The notes below the pieces were generated by a model. That model was not told the DNA's origin. It saw only the letters and a program-made list of their open reading frames with translations, and made no database searches. A DNA stretch of 63,514 nucleotides from Bacillota bacterium (GTDB taxonomy: Bacteria > Bacillota > Clostridia > Oscillospirales > Ethanoligenentaceae), in assembly GCA_023391835.1 (NCBI GenBank), contig JAEWAE010000001.1, forward strand, positions 1-63,514, given 5' to 3'. Shown one piece after another: positions 11,625 to 19,083 of this stretch. Position 1 is the stretch's first letter. Each line of letters starts with the position of its first letter. A program made the translations under genes and the position numbers.

Positions 11625-11824
11625 AACCAAGACAGGCGGCGGAGCCTTTTCGGCTCCGTCGCCTGTCTTTATGATGGCCCGCGCCATTTTCGGCCCACAC
11701 TTTCACCCGGCGGCACCGCGCCTCGGCCGGGTGTTGCAAAAAGGACACGCAAAAAATGTGGCAGGCCGCTCCCATGTCGGATTCCCCCGCAGACATCTCG
11801 CGTGCGGCCCATGCCGCTCGCACT
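11625..11824 (-). ncRNA. candidate small RNA downstream of yebC
   Basis: This 343-base gap (11614-11956) has no credible gene. On the minus strand an extended -10 box TGGTATACT (TATACT at 11831-11836, weak TGTGCA -35) would start an RNA near 11824. The sequence then forms several GC-rich hairpins (GTGCG/CGCAC; CACCCGGC/GCCGGGTG) and reaches the terminator at 11629-11671. This gives a predicted transcript of about 200 bases. No match to 6S, SRP, tmRNA or RNase P consensus sequences was recognised. Existence is an inference from signals only. Confidence 0.3.
11629..11671. terminator. bidirectional intrinsic terminator
   Basis: AAGACAGGCGGCGGAGCC pairs with GGCTCCGTCGCCTGTCTT around a TTTTC-like loop. 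The plus strand continues into T residues. The minus strand reads TTGGTTTTT after the same stem, so it can also end a transcript coming from the yebC side. Confidence 0.8.
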
Positions 11825-11956
11825 CTATCCAGTATACCACAGCGGAAAGCGGGTGCACAGTCCCCCATTTAGGCGGAAGAGCCTCTTCGCTGGCGCATAG
11901 CCGACAGAAGAAGCTCTCTATTCCCATTATGCCCGAACGGACCAACGACTCCACGA

Positions 11957-12700
11957 TTATCCGTCGTCCTCGTCCTCGTTCTCCCAGTTGTGCCAGACGT
12001 TCTGCACGTCGTCGTCGTCCTCGAGGGCGTCGAGGATATGGCGCATATTGTCGATGTCGTCCGGATTATCCAGATGTGTGAAATTGTTCGGCAGATGCTC
12101 CACCTGGGTGGAAAGGAACTGGTAGTGCTTCTCTTCCAGCGCCTTGCGCACTTTGGGCAGGTCGTTGGGGTCGGTGAAGATCTCAAACACATCGCCGTCG
12201 GCGTTGAAATCCACCGCGCCGGATTCCAGCGCGTCGTCCATCACCTTATCCTCATCCATGCCGTCCGCCCGGGCGATGACGATGACGCCCTTTTCGTCAA
12301 ACATCCAGCCCACGCAGCCGGTCTGGCCCAGATTGCCGCCGAATTTGTCGAAATAATGCCGCAGATCGCCCGCCGTACGGTTGCGGTTGTCGGTGAGCGC
12401 TTCGACGATCACCGCCACGCCGCTGGGGCCGTAGCCCTCGTACATGATGGTTTCGTAATCGTCTTTTTCCAGCCCGCCGGCCGCCTTCTTGATGATGCGC
12501 TCGATGTTGTCATTGGGCACATTGTTGACCTTGGCTTTGACGATCAGGTCATAGAGTTTGGAGTTAGACGCGGGTTCGGCCCCGCCCTCCTTGACAGCCA
12601 CCGCAATCTCCCGCCCGATTTTGGTGAAGACCTTGGCGCGCTGTGCGTCGCTCTTTTCCTTTTTATGCATGATGTTGTTCCACTTGGAATGACCCGACAT
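11957..12700 (-). CDS. yebC: YebC/PmpR family protein
   Basis: A 247-residue YebC-family protein beginning MSGHSKWNNIMHKK, the near-invariant family start. Acidic segments such as EALTDNRNRT and a very acidic tail (LDALEDDDDVQNVW...EDEDDG) are typical. Family members have been described as DNA-binding regulators and, more recently, as ribosome-associated factors that relieve stalling at proline stretches. The local context does not favour either. Its own promoter is predicted just upstream, and the gene lies after the rRNA methyltransferase gene on the same strand. Confidence 0.95.
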   Translation of the reverse strand: MSGHSKWNNIMHKKEKSDAQRAKVFTKIGREIAVAVKEGGAEPASNSKLYDLIVKAKVNNVPNDNIERIIKKAAGGLEKDDYETIMYEGYGPSGVAVIVEALTDNRNRTAGDLRHYFDKFGGNLGQTGCVGWMFDEKGVIVIARADGMDEDKVMDDALESGAVDFNADGDVFEIFTDPNDLPKVRKALEEKHYQFLSTQVEHLPNNFTHLDNPDDIDNMRHILDALEDDDDVQNVWHNWENEDEDDG

Positions 12701-12845
12701 GCTCTCACGATCCTTTCCCCCGCACCCGGCGTCCGCGCGCCAAAACGCGCGGCTCCGTCAGACAGCGGCCGCCCGCTGCGCGGGAGGCCCGGACGGCATT
12801 TGCGCCGCCGCGTCACTTGCGGCAAATACTATTTTCCAACATAAT

Positions 12846-12875
12846 AGTTTACCATACATCCTGCCGCCAGTTCAA
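12846..12875 (-). promoter_or_regulatory. predicted promoter of yebC
   Basis: Minus-strand TTGAAC (12870-12875) and TAAACT (12846-12851) are spaced by 18 bases, immediately after the stop codon of the upstream methyltransferase gene. The remaining leader of about 145 bases shows no recognised regulator site. Confidence 0.4.
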
Positions 12876-12889
12876 GCGCAATCTTTGAT

Positions 12890-14284
12890 TCACCCCGGCC
12901 CAAGATTGCGCAGACCCTTGGGATAATGATTTTTGATGCGTCCGCCGGAAATTTTCCCGAATCCCACGGGGAATCCGCCGGCCCGCACGGCCGCGAACCC
13001 GGCGGGCACACCGGCCGGCGCCGGGATCTCTTCCCCGTGGAGCCAGGCGGCCAGTTCCCCACTCCCGGCGGGCAGGTCGCAAACGACGGCCGGTGCCGGC
13101 CCGCCCGCCGCCATGAAGAGCCCATGGGCAGGCTCGAATCGCTCGGCCCCCCGGCCCGTGCGGCGCAGCGTACCCGCCGGTACACCGGCGCGCAGCAGCC
13201 GCATCCCCCGCATATCCGGCAGCGGGGATTCGGGCAGCAGGAACACCTCGTCCCCCACCCGGCAGGGAATCCCCGCCACGCCGGCGGGGATTACTTCCCG
13301 GCAAAACGCTTCGAATGCTTCCCCGGCGGGCGGCGGCACCGGCGCGGGCTTCACGCGGCAGGGATCGTCCCCCGCCCGACGCAGCCGGGCCACGAAATGC
13401 CCCTCGCCGCCGTCCTGCGGCAAAATGCGCCGGGCCCGTGCCACCCCCGGGGCCGCGCCGGCCCATTCGGGCATGGCAGGCCGCCCGAAGGCCGCGGGGA
13501 TTTCTTCTATATAAAAATCGGGATTTTCCTGCAAAAAGGCGTCCACAACGCCCTCGTTTTCCTCCGGCGCAAAAGTGCAGGTGGAATACACGAGCACTCC
13601 GCCGGGGCGCACCGCCCGCCGGGCGCTTTGCAAAATGAGCGTCTGCCGCCGGGCACAGGCCTCGGGCAGCCCGGGTCCCCACTCCCGTGCGGCGGCGGGC
13701 TCCCGGCGAAAAAGCCCCTCCCCCGAGCAGGGAGCATCCACCAATACCACGTCGAAGCCGCCCTCCAGCGCGGCGCACAGCCGGTCGGGCCGCTCACAGG
13801 TCACGGCGGCGTTGCGCACGCCCAGCCGTTCCAGATTCGACAGCAGCGCCGCCGTGCGGCCGGGCATCACTTCGTTGCTTAAAAGGAAACCCCGGCCCAT
13901 GAGTGCCCCCGCCGCCTGGGTGGATTTGCCACCCGGTGCGGCGCACAGATCCAGCACCCGCATGCCCGGGGCGATCCCCGCCGCCGTCACCGCCGCCATG
14001 GCCGACGGCTCCTGCAGGTAAAAGACCCCCGCATGGTGCCACGGGTGCCGACCGGAAAGCATGCCTTCCGCGGCGAAACCTTCCGGTGCGAAAGGCACCG
14101 GGCGCAGCGTCACGCCCGGCAGGTTTTCCTCCGCCAGGGCGGCGAAACGCCGGGCATCGCAGCGCAGCGGGTTTACCCGTACGCCGCGCACCGGCGGCCG
14201 GCCCATCTGCGCGGCAAACGCCGGGTATTCCGCCCCCAGCAGCCGTCGCATCCGTTTTTCCCATTCCGCCGGCCAGCGCGTCAT
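12890..14284 (-). CDS. 16S rRNA m5C methyltransferase, RsmF/NOL1-NOP2-Sun family
   Basis: A 464-residue SAM-dependent RNA cytosine-C5 methyltransferase. The SAM site DLCAAPGGKSTQ, the catalytic loop DAPCSGEGLF and the second cysteine motif YSTCTFAPEENE are all present, so both cysteines of the RCMT mechanism are kept. An N-terminal RNA-binding part precedes the Rossmann fold, and a C-terminal extension of about 170 residues resembles the PUA-like tail of RsmF-type enzymes. GGGAGGGG is well placed before the ATG. The rRNA target position is not predictable here. Confidence 0.9.
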   Translation of the reverse strand: MTRWPAEWEKRMRRLLGAEYPAFAAQMGRPPVRGVRVNPLRCDARRFAALAEENLPGVTLRPVPFAPEGFAAEGMLSGRHPWHHAGVFYLQEPSAMAAVTAAGIAPGMRVLDLCAAPGGKSTQAAGALMGRGFLLSNEVMPGRTAALLSNLERLGVRNAAVTCERPDRLCAALEGGFDVVLVDAPCSGEGLFRREPAAAREWGPGLPEACARRQTLILQSARRAVRPGGVLVYSTCTFAPEENEGVVDAFLQENPDFYIEEIPAAFGRPAMPEWAGAAPGVARARRILPQDGGEGHFVARLRRAGDDPCRVKPAPVPPPAGEAFEAFCREVIPAGVAGIPCRVGDEVFLLPESPLPDMRGMRLLRAGVPAGTLRRTGRGAERFEPAHGLFMAAGGPAPAVVCDLPAGSGELAAWLHGEEIPAPAGVPAGFAAVRAGGFPVGFGKISGGRIKNHYPKGLRNLGPG

Positions 14285-14321
14285 GGCATATTCCCCTCCC
14301 GGAACAATCTTGAAAACATTG

Positions 14322-14350
14322 GAATATTTACCGACCCATCGGTCATACTA
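14322..14350 (+). promoter_or_regulatory. candidate sigma-G/sigma-F promoter
   Basis: GAATA (14322-14326) and CATACTA (14344-14350), 17 bases apart, match the forespore consensus (GHATR and CATnHTA, usually 18 bases) closely. No good sigma-A pair is present. It lies 33 bases before the start of the small Q/N-rich gene. Confidence 0.5.
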
Positions 14351-14382
14351 CGGTTGAATCCAAAAGTGAGGTGATACTGCAC

Positions 14383-14550
14383 ATGGATAAGAAGGACCGC
14401 AAGGAAGCCAAAAACCAGAAAAATAAAAACGAGGCGCAGAACGTCCAGCGCCGAAACGAGGAATTCGATCGCAAGCAGCAGAATGCGCAGAACAAGCAGA
14501 ATCAACAGAATCGGCAGGAAAACCAGGAACAGCGCAATCAGCAGTTTTGA
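14383..14550 (+). CDS. small Q/N/K-rich protein, gamma-SASP-like
   Basis: A 55-residue hydrophilic protein starting MDKKDRKEAK and ending NQEQRNQQF. It is made almost wholly of Gln, Asn, Lys, Arg and Glu, with no Cys, Trp, Met (after the start) or Pro. A good ribosome site (GAGGTGAT, 14367-14374) precedes it and a strong terminator follows at once. Composition and a NEAQNVQRRNEEF segment recall gamma-type small acid-soluble spore proteins such as SspE of Bacillus, which serve as amino-acid stores in spores. A candidate forespore promoter supports that. The length is shorter than SspE and the similarity is compositional, so the assignment is tentative. Confidence 0.6.
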   Translation: MDKKDRKEAKNQKNKNEAQNVQRRNEEFDRKQQNAQNKQNQQNRQENQEQRNQQF

Positions 14551-14574
14551 GCCACATACGGCACGATTTTCCCC

Positions 14575-14605
14575 AAAGGCGCCCCTCCGGGGGCGCCTTT
14601 GGCGT
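14575..14605 (+). terminator. intrinsic terminator of the small Q/N-rich gene
   Basis: AAAGGCGCCCC and GGGGGCGCCTTT pair around a short TCC loop, 25 bases after the stop codon. The T tract is short (TTTGG). Confidence 0.6.
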
Positions 14606-14679
14606 ATCAGCAAAACAAAATACGGGCGCTCATTCAAACACCGCCGGTGCTTCCGGCAAATCGCGTCCCCTGCACACCC

Positions 14680-15606
14680 TTACATATCCTTCGTGATGGG
14701 CGTAAAGCCCTCGCCGATAACCTCCCCCGCCTCGCACATGATGACGAAGGCGGCGGGGTCAGTCTGACGGATGATGTTGCGCAGCTTGGCGGCCTCGGGG
14801 CGGCGCACCGCACACATGAGCACGTCCCGTTCCCGGCCGGTGTAAACACCCTTGCCCTTGAGCAGCGTGACCCCCCGTTCCATGTGGTCGAGCACCTGCC
14901 GGGCGATGGCATCGTTTTGATCCGAAATCACCAGCGCCATCCGCCCGGTGTCGGCGCCGTAAAGAATGCTGTCAATAACGCGCGAAGAGGTAAAGCTGCA
15001 AATAATGGCATAAAGGGCGCTGTCGAGACTGCGGAACACGATGGCCGACACGCCGATGATCGCCATATCCAGCAGCAGCATCATCCGCCCCATCGGGATG
15101 TGTGGGAACCGTATGCGCAGCAGCCGGCTCGCCACGTCGCTGCCGCCCGTCGTCGCCCCGCGCAGGAAAATCAGCCCCAGCCCCGCGCCCGACAATACGC
15201 CGCCGTACAGCACGGCCAGCAGCAAATTGCTGCGATAGGCCGGCAGCACGCTCATCATATCCGTCATCACCGACACCATCGCCGTGCATATGACGGTGCG
15301 GCCGATGAATTTCACGCCGATGTGGCGAAAGCCCAGCACGAAAAGCGGGATGTTGAGCACAAACATCGTGGTGCCCACCGGCGTGTGAATGATATAGTAA
15401 AGAATGGTGGCAATGCCGGTCAGGCCGCCGGGCGCGATTTTGTTGGGCGCGGTGAAAACCGCGACAGACACCGAATACAGCGCGCTGCCCAGCAGGAAAA
15501 AAAACATATCCTTGGCAATCTCATAAGCCCGCTCCCGGTTTTTGACATAGGGCAGCCGCAGGCCTGTCGAACGCAAGAGGATATTTTTCCAGTCGAGCCG
15601 TTTCAC
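14680..15606 (-). CDS. YitT family membrane protein (DUF161/DUF2179)
   Basis: A 308-residue protein with five to six hydrophobic segments in the first two thirds (for example FFFLLGSALYSVSVAVF), a glycine-rich RGATTGGSDVASR motif typical of the YitT family, and a C-terminal soluble DUF2179 domain of about 80 residues. The start codon is a GTG at 15606 after a GGGGGA site. Function in this family is not established; transport has been suggested. It follows mrnC on the same strand. Confidence 0.88.
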   Translation of the reverse strand: MKRLDWKNILLRSTGLRLPYVKNRERAYEIAKDMFFFLLGSALYSVSVAVFTAPNKIAPGGLTGIATILYYIIHTPVGTTMFVLNIPLFVLGFRHIGVKFIGRTVICTAMVSVMTDMMSVLPAYRSNLLLAVLYGGVLSGAGLGLIFLRGATTGGSDVASRLLRIRFPHIPMGRMMLLLDMAIIGVSAIVFRSLDSALYAIICSFTSSRVIDSILYGADTGRMALVISDQNDAIARQVLDHMERGVTLLKGKGVYTGRERDVLMCAVRRPEAAKLRNIIRQTDPAAFVIMCEAGEVIGEGFTPITKDM

Positions 15607-15651
15607 GCCGATGTTTCCCCCTTCATCCGGGCCGCGCGGGCGGTCGGAGCG

Positions 15652-16167
15652 TCAGACATTCCCAGGCGCGTCCCCCGCCGCTGCGCAGAAGATTTGCCAG
15701 ACCCTCTCATATCGGCCGGTCAGATACAGGTAGCCGAAAAGCGCTTCCAGCGCCGTAGCCCGGCGATAATCCGCCGCCGCGGCATTTTTCGGCACGTGGG
15801 TGGTGCTGGAATTGCGGCCCCGGCGGAAAATGTCGCTTTCTTCCGGTGTGAGCAGCGGCAGCACCCGCTCGCAATCCGCCGACTGGGCCCCGGCCCGCAC
15901 ATACTCCACCGCCGCACGGTGCAGCCGACCCGCGCCGGTGATGCCTGCCCCCATGAGTTGGCGGCGCACCAGCAGCTCGAATACCGCGTCGCCGATAAAC
16001 GCCAGCGACACCGGGTTCATCTGGCGGACGGTCTCTTCCGGAAAAGGCACGGTGAGAGCCGACAGCCCGGCGCCCGGGGCCGCATCCGCTTTCGGCCCGG
16101 ATTCCACCGGAATATCGGCGGCGGAATGACCGGATATATTCAAATTCAAATCAGAATCATGGGACAT
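15652..16167 (-). CDS. mrnC: mini-ribonuclease III
   Basis: A 171-residue mini-RNase III that trims double-stranded rRNA precursors, in Bacillus the 23S ends. The catalytic domain is evident (NPVSLAFIGDAVFELLVRRQ, about residues 50-70, and a C-terminal EALFGYLYLTGRYERV with the metal-binding Glu). No double-stranded RNA-binding domain is present, as expected. About 45 poorly conserved residues precede the usual start, so the protein is slightly longer than common homologues; a later start is possible. It overlaps the end of obg by 11 bases. Confidence 0.88.
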   Translation of the reverse strand: MSHDSDLNLNISGHSAADIPVESGPKADAAPGAGLSALTVPFPEETVRQMNPVSLAFIGDAVFELLVRRQLMGAGITGAGRLHRAAVEYVRAGAQSADCERVLPLLTPEESDIFRRGRNSSTTHVPKNAAAADYRRATALEALFGYLYLTGRYERVWQIFCAAAGDAPGNV

Positions 16168-17425
16168 ATTCGAACTCCACGTCGTAAATGCTCACCGTAT
16201 CGCCCGACTGAATGCCGGCCTGCACCAGCCGGTCGATGACCCCGCTGCCCCGCAGCACCCGCTGGAAATAGCCCATCGACTCGGAATCGTCGGGGTCGAC
16301 GGTGCGCATCAGGTTGAGCAGCCAGCGGCCCTCCACAAAATAGACGCCGTCGTGGGCGGTGACGGTCACCTCATGGGGGTCGGCGGGGCGGTAAGCCGCC
16401 GACGCCGGCTCGGGTTTATAGATCTTGATCGGCGGCAGCTTATGAAGCTCCCCGGCGCAGGCGCCCACGAGTTCCCGAAGCCCCTGCCCCGCCGCGGCGG
16501 AGACGGGGAAAAACCGCAGCCCCTTGCCTTCCACATAAGTCCGAAAGCGTTCCACCGCCGCCGGGTCGGCGATATCGGTCTTGTTGCCTGCCACGATCTG
16601 GGGCTTATGCTCCAGCCCGCCGCCGTAATTTTTGAGCTCGCCGTTGATGGTCTCAAAATCCTCGATGGGGTCGCGGCCCTCGCTGCCGGCCACGTCCACC
16701 ACGTGCACCAGCAGGCGGCAGCGGTCCACATGGCGCAGGAATTCATCCCCCAGCCCGGCGCCCTGGGCGGCGCCCTCGATGAGGCCGGGGATGTCCGCCA
16801 TCACAAAGGAGGAACCCTCCTCCACCCGCACCACGCCGAGCACCGGCGACAGAGTGGTGAAATGATAGTTGCCGATGGCGGGCTTTGCCTCGCTCACGCG
16901 GGAAAGAATGGTGGACTTGCCCACGTTGGGGCATCCGAGCAGCCCCACGTCGGCCAGCAGCTTGAGCTCCAGCCGCACCTCCAGCTCCTCGCCGGGGATG
17001 CCCGGTTTGGCAAAGCGCGGGATCTGCCGCGTGGGGGTAGCGAAATGCACGTTGCCCCAGCCGCCCTTGCCGCCCCGCACCGCCACGAAGGGCTCGTCGT
17101 CCGACATGTCGTGCAGCACACGGCTGCCGGCTGCCTCTTTGATGACCGTGCCCCGCGGCACCCGGATGGTGAGCGCCCGCCCCGAGCGGCCCGTGCAGCG
17201 GCGGTTGCCGCCGTCGGCCCCGTTTTCGGCACGATAAATGCGCTTGTAGCGGAAATCCGCCAGCGTGGCCAGGTTATCGTCCACTTCAAATATAATATCC
17301 CCGCCGCGCCCGCCGTCGCCGCCGTCCGGCCCGCCGGCGGCCACATATTTCTCGCGGTGGAACGACACACAGCCGTTGCCCCCGCTGCCGGCCAGCAGCC
17401 GGATTTTTGCCGTATCGACAAACAT
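16157..17425 (-). CDS. obgE: GTPase Obg
   Basis: A 422-residue Obg/CgtA GTPase that acts in 50S subunit assembly and the stringent/sporulation response. The glycine-rich Obg fold (about 1-160, GGDGGRGGDIIFEVD), the G domain with GCPNVGKS (P-loop), DIPGLIEG (G3) and NKTD (G4), and a C-terminal OCT domain are all seen. The start at 17425 is chosen because GGAGGGGG precedes it and the protein then begins MFVDTAKIRLLAGSGGNG, the family start. An upstream in-frame ATG at 17566 lacks this support. Unusually, obg is not next to rplU/rpmA but divergent from yfmF. Confidence 0.95.
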   Translation of the reverse strand: MFVDTAKIRLLAGSGGNGCVSFHREKYVAAGGPDGGDGGRGGDIIFEVDDNLATLADFRYKRIYRAENGADGGNRRCTGRSGRALTIRVPRGTVIKEAAGSRVLHDMSDDEPFVAVRGGKGGWGNVHFATPTRQIPRFAKPGIPGEELEVRLELKLLADVGLLGCPNVGKSTILSRVSEAKPAIGNYHFTTLSPVLGVVRVEEGSSFVMADIPGLIEGAAQGAGLGDEFLRHVDRCRLLVHVVDVAGSEGRDPIEDFETINGELKNYGGGLEHKPQIVAGNKTDIADPAAVERFRTYVEGKGLRFFPVSAAAGQGLRELVGACAGELHKLPPIKIYKPEPASAAYRPADPHEVTVTAHDGVYFVEGRWLLNLMRTVDPDDSESMGYFQRVLRGSGVIDRLVQAGIQSGDTVSIYDVEFEYVP

Positions 17426-17652
17426 TCCGTATCCCCCTCCGGCGCGCAAGGGCCGCCGGCCGCACCCATAAAAAGGCGGAGGCCGGGTCTTCACCCGTGG
17501 AAATTCCTCCGCCGTAACCGATCGTATCATCCTGCGGCGAAACAGACGCATCCACACCCGTTTCACCGCCTATTTATGATATATTTTTCACCGAAGAAAG
17601 TCAAATAAAACCGCCTAAAACCGAACATTTTGTGAATTTGCGGGCCCGGCCA

Positions 17653-17681
17653 TAGTTATTTGCATACCGGTGTGATATAAT
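17653..17681 (+). promoter_or_regulatory. predicted promoter of yfmF operon
   Basis: TATAAT at 17676-17681 is preceded by TG one base upstream (extended -10). A weak TAGTTA sits 17 bases upstream. Transcription would begin near 17688, just before two tandem hairpins. Confidence 0.5.
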
Positions 17682-17693
17682 AATTGGGATTTC

Positions 17694-17751
17694 GGGGGCG
17701 GCTGCGGCCGCTCCCGGCTGCCGACCGCGTCACCGGCAGCCGTTTTTATTT
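17694..17751 (+). promoter_or_regulatory. tandem hairpins ending in an intrinsic terminator; candidate attenuator of yfmF
   Basis: Two adjacent stems follow the promoter. The first is 9 bp with a TGCG tetraloop (17694-17715). The second is 9 bp, CGGCTGCCG with CGGCAGCCG (17715-17742), followed by TTTTTATTT (17743-17751). The yfmF ribosome site GGGAGG begins at the next base. A terminator placed between a promoter and its gene suggests transcription attenuation or a short leader RNA. Confidence 0.5.
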
Positions 17752-17760
17752 GGGAGGTGC

Positions 17761-19047
17761 TTGCATACGGAGGAGATTCATCGCCAAATGCTGTGCGAAG
17801 GGGTCTGTTTCACCTCGATTCCCGACGCCAAATTTAAAAACAACTATCTTTCGGTCAGCTTCAAGCTGCCGCTGAAGCGGGAAACGGCGGCTCTTTATGC
17901 CCTGCTGCCCATGGTGCTGCGCCGGGGCTGCCGGGAATACCCCGACATGACCTCGCTCAATCACCGGCTTCAGGAGCTCTACGGCGCTCAGCTCGACGGC
18001 GGCGTCACCAAGCGCGGCGAGATCCAGATCGTCACGTTTTACGTCGATGCGCTGGACGATGCGTTTGCCCTGAGCGGGGGGGCTCAGCTCGCTGCCTGTG
18101 CCGACCTTCTGTGCTCGCTCATCTTCGAGCCCGCCACGGAAAACGGCTGTTTCCGCGCCGGGGATGTGGCGATCGAGACACATAACCTGTGCGACCTCAT
18201 CGATTCCCGCCTCAACGACAAACGGTATTATGCTTCCCAGCGGCTCAAAGAGGAAATGTGCCGCGGCGAAGCCTACGGGCTGTCGGAATACGGTACACGG
18301 GAAAGCGCCGAGGCCGTCACGCCCGCCGCCCTCTGGCAGGCCTGGCTGCACATGCTCCACGGCGCCGAGGTGGAAATTTTTCACGTCGGGCCGGGCGACT
18401 CCGCCGTCTGTGCCCGGCGGCTGCGCACCGCCTTCGGGTCGGTGCCCCGCGGGGAACTGCTCGCCTGCCCCACCCGCGTGGTGCGGCAGCCGGGCGACGT
18501 GCGCACGGTGACCGACCGTCTGCCGGTGACTCAGGCCAAACTGTGCCTTGGTTTCCGGGCCGGCATCGCCGTGCCCGACACCGAAACGCCGGCCATGCAG
18601 CTGGCATGCACCGTGTTCGGCGGCTCACTCCACGCAAAGCTTTTCGCCAACGTGCGGGAAAAGATGAGCCTGTGCTACTACTGTTTTTCCCGCTATGAGC
18701 GCTTCAAGGGGCTTCTCCTTGTCGAATCCGGCATCGAGGAAGGAAACTTTGAAAAAGCGCGGGATGAGATCCTGCGCCAGCTGTCGGAGCTGCAGGCCGG
18801 CCATGTGACACAGGACGAGCTTAAATTCGCCTCGCTGAGCCTTGGCAATTCCTACCGGGAACTGAGCGACACCGCCGCCGGCATCGCCCAGTGGTATCTG
18901 GTGCAGTCGCTGGCGGGGCACCCGGAGCTTTCCCCCGCCCAGGCCGCCCGGAAGGCCGAGACCCTGACCGTGGAGGATATCGTGCAGGCCGCCGGCCATA
19001 TCCGGCTTGAGACCGTCTATCTGCTCGCGGGCAGCGCGCAGGGCTGA
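17761..19047 (+). CDS. yfmF: M16-family protein YfmF (inactive-type subunit)
   Basis: A 428-residue M16-fold protein without the HxxEH zinc motif, as is usual for the non-catalytic partner in M16 pairs. It is related to Bacillus YfmF, which with YfmH has been linked to 5-aminopentanol modification of elongation factor P. The segment PMVLRRGCREYPDMTSLNHRLQ stands where the active partner has its zinc site. The start is a TTG at 17761, four bases after GGGAGG. It is followed 36 bases later by the active-type yfmH. Confidence 0.85.
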   Translation: MHTEEIHRQMLCEGVCFTSIPDAKFKNNYLSVSFKLPLKRETAALYALLPMVLRRGCREYPDMTSLNHRLQELYGAQLDGGVTKRGEIQIVTFYVDALDDAFALSGGAQLAACADLLCSLIFEPATENGCFRAGDVAIETHNLCDLIDSRLNDKRYYASQRLKEEMCRGEAYGLSEYGTRESAEAVTPAALWQAWLHMLHGAEVEIFHVGPGDSAVCARRLRTAFGSVPRGELLACPTRVVRQPGDVRTVTDRLPVTQAKLCLGFRAGIAVPDTETPAMQLACTVFGGSLHAKLFANVREKMSLCYYCFSRYERFKGLLLVESGIEEGNFEKARDEILRQLSELQAGHVTQDELKFASLSLGNSYRELSDTAAGIAQWYLVQSLAGHPELSPAQAARKAETLTVEDIVQAAGHIRLETVYLLAGSAQG

Positions 19048-19083
19048 CCGGGGCGGATATTTCCCAGAAAGGGGCAATGCGCA

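Noticed and set aside
10324..11868. 514-codon minus-strand frame across the zinc-ribbon protein gene
   Set aside because: It overlaps a gene with ribosome site, promoter and terminator on the other strand and has no recognisable content.
13315..14313. Several plus-strand frames opposite the rRNA methyltransferase
   Set aside because: Pro/Arg/Ala-rich antisense translations with no domain content.
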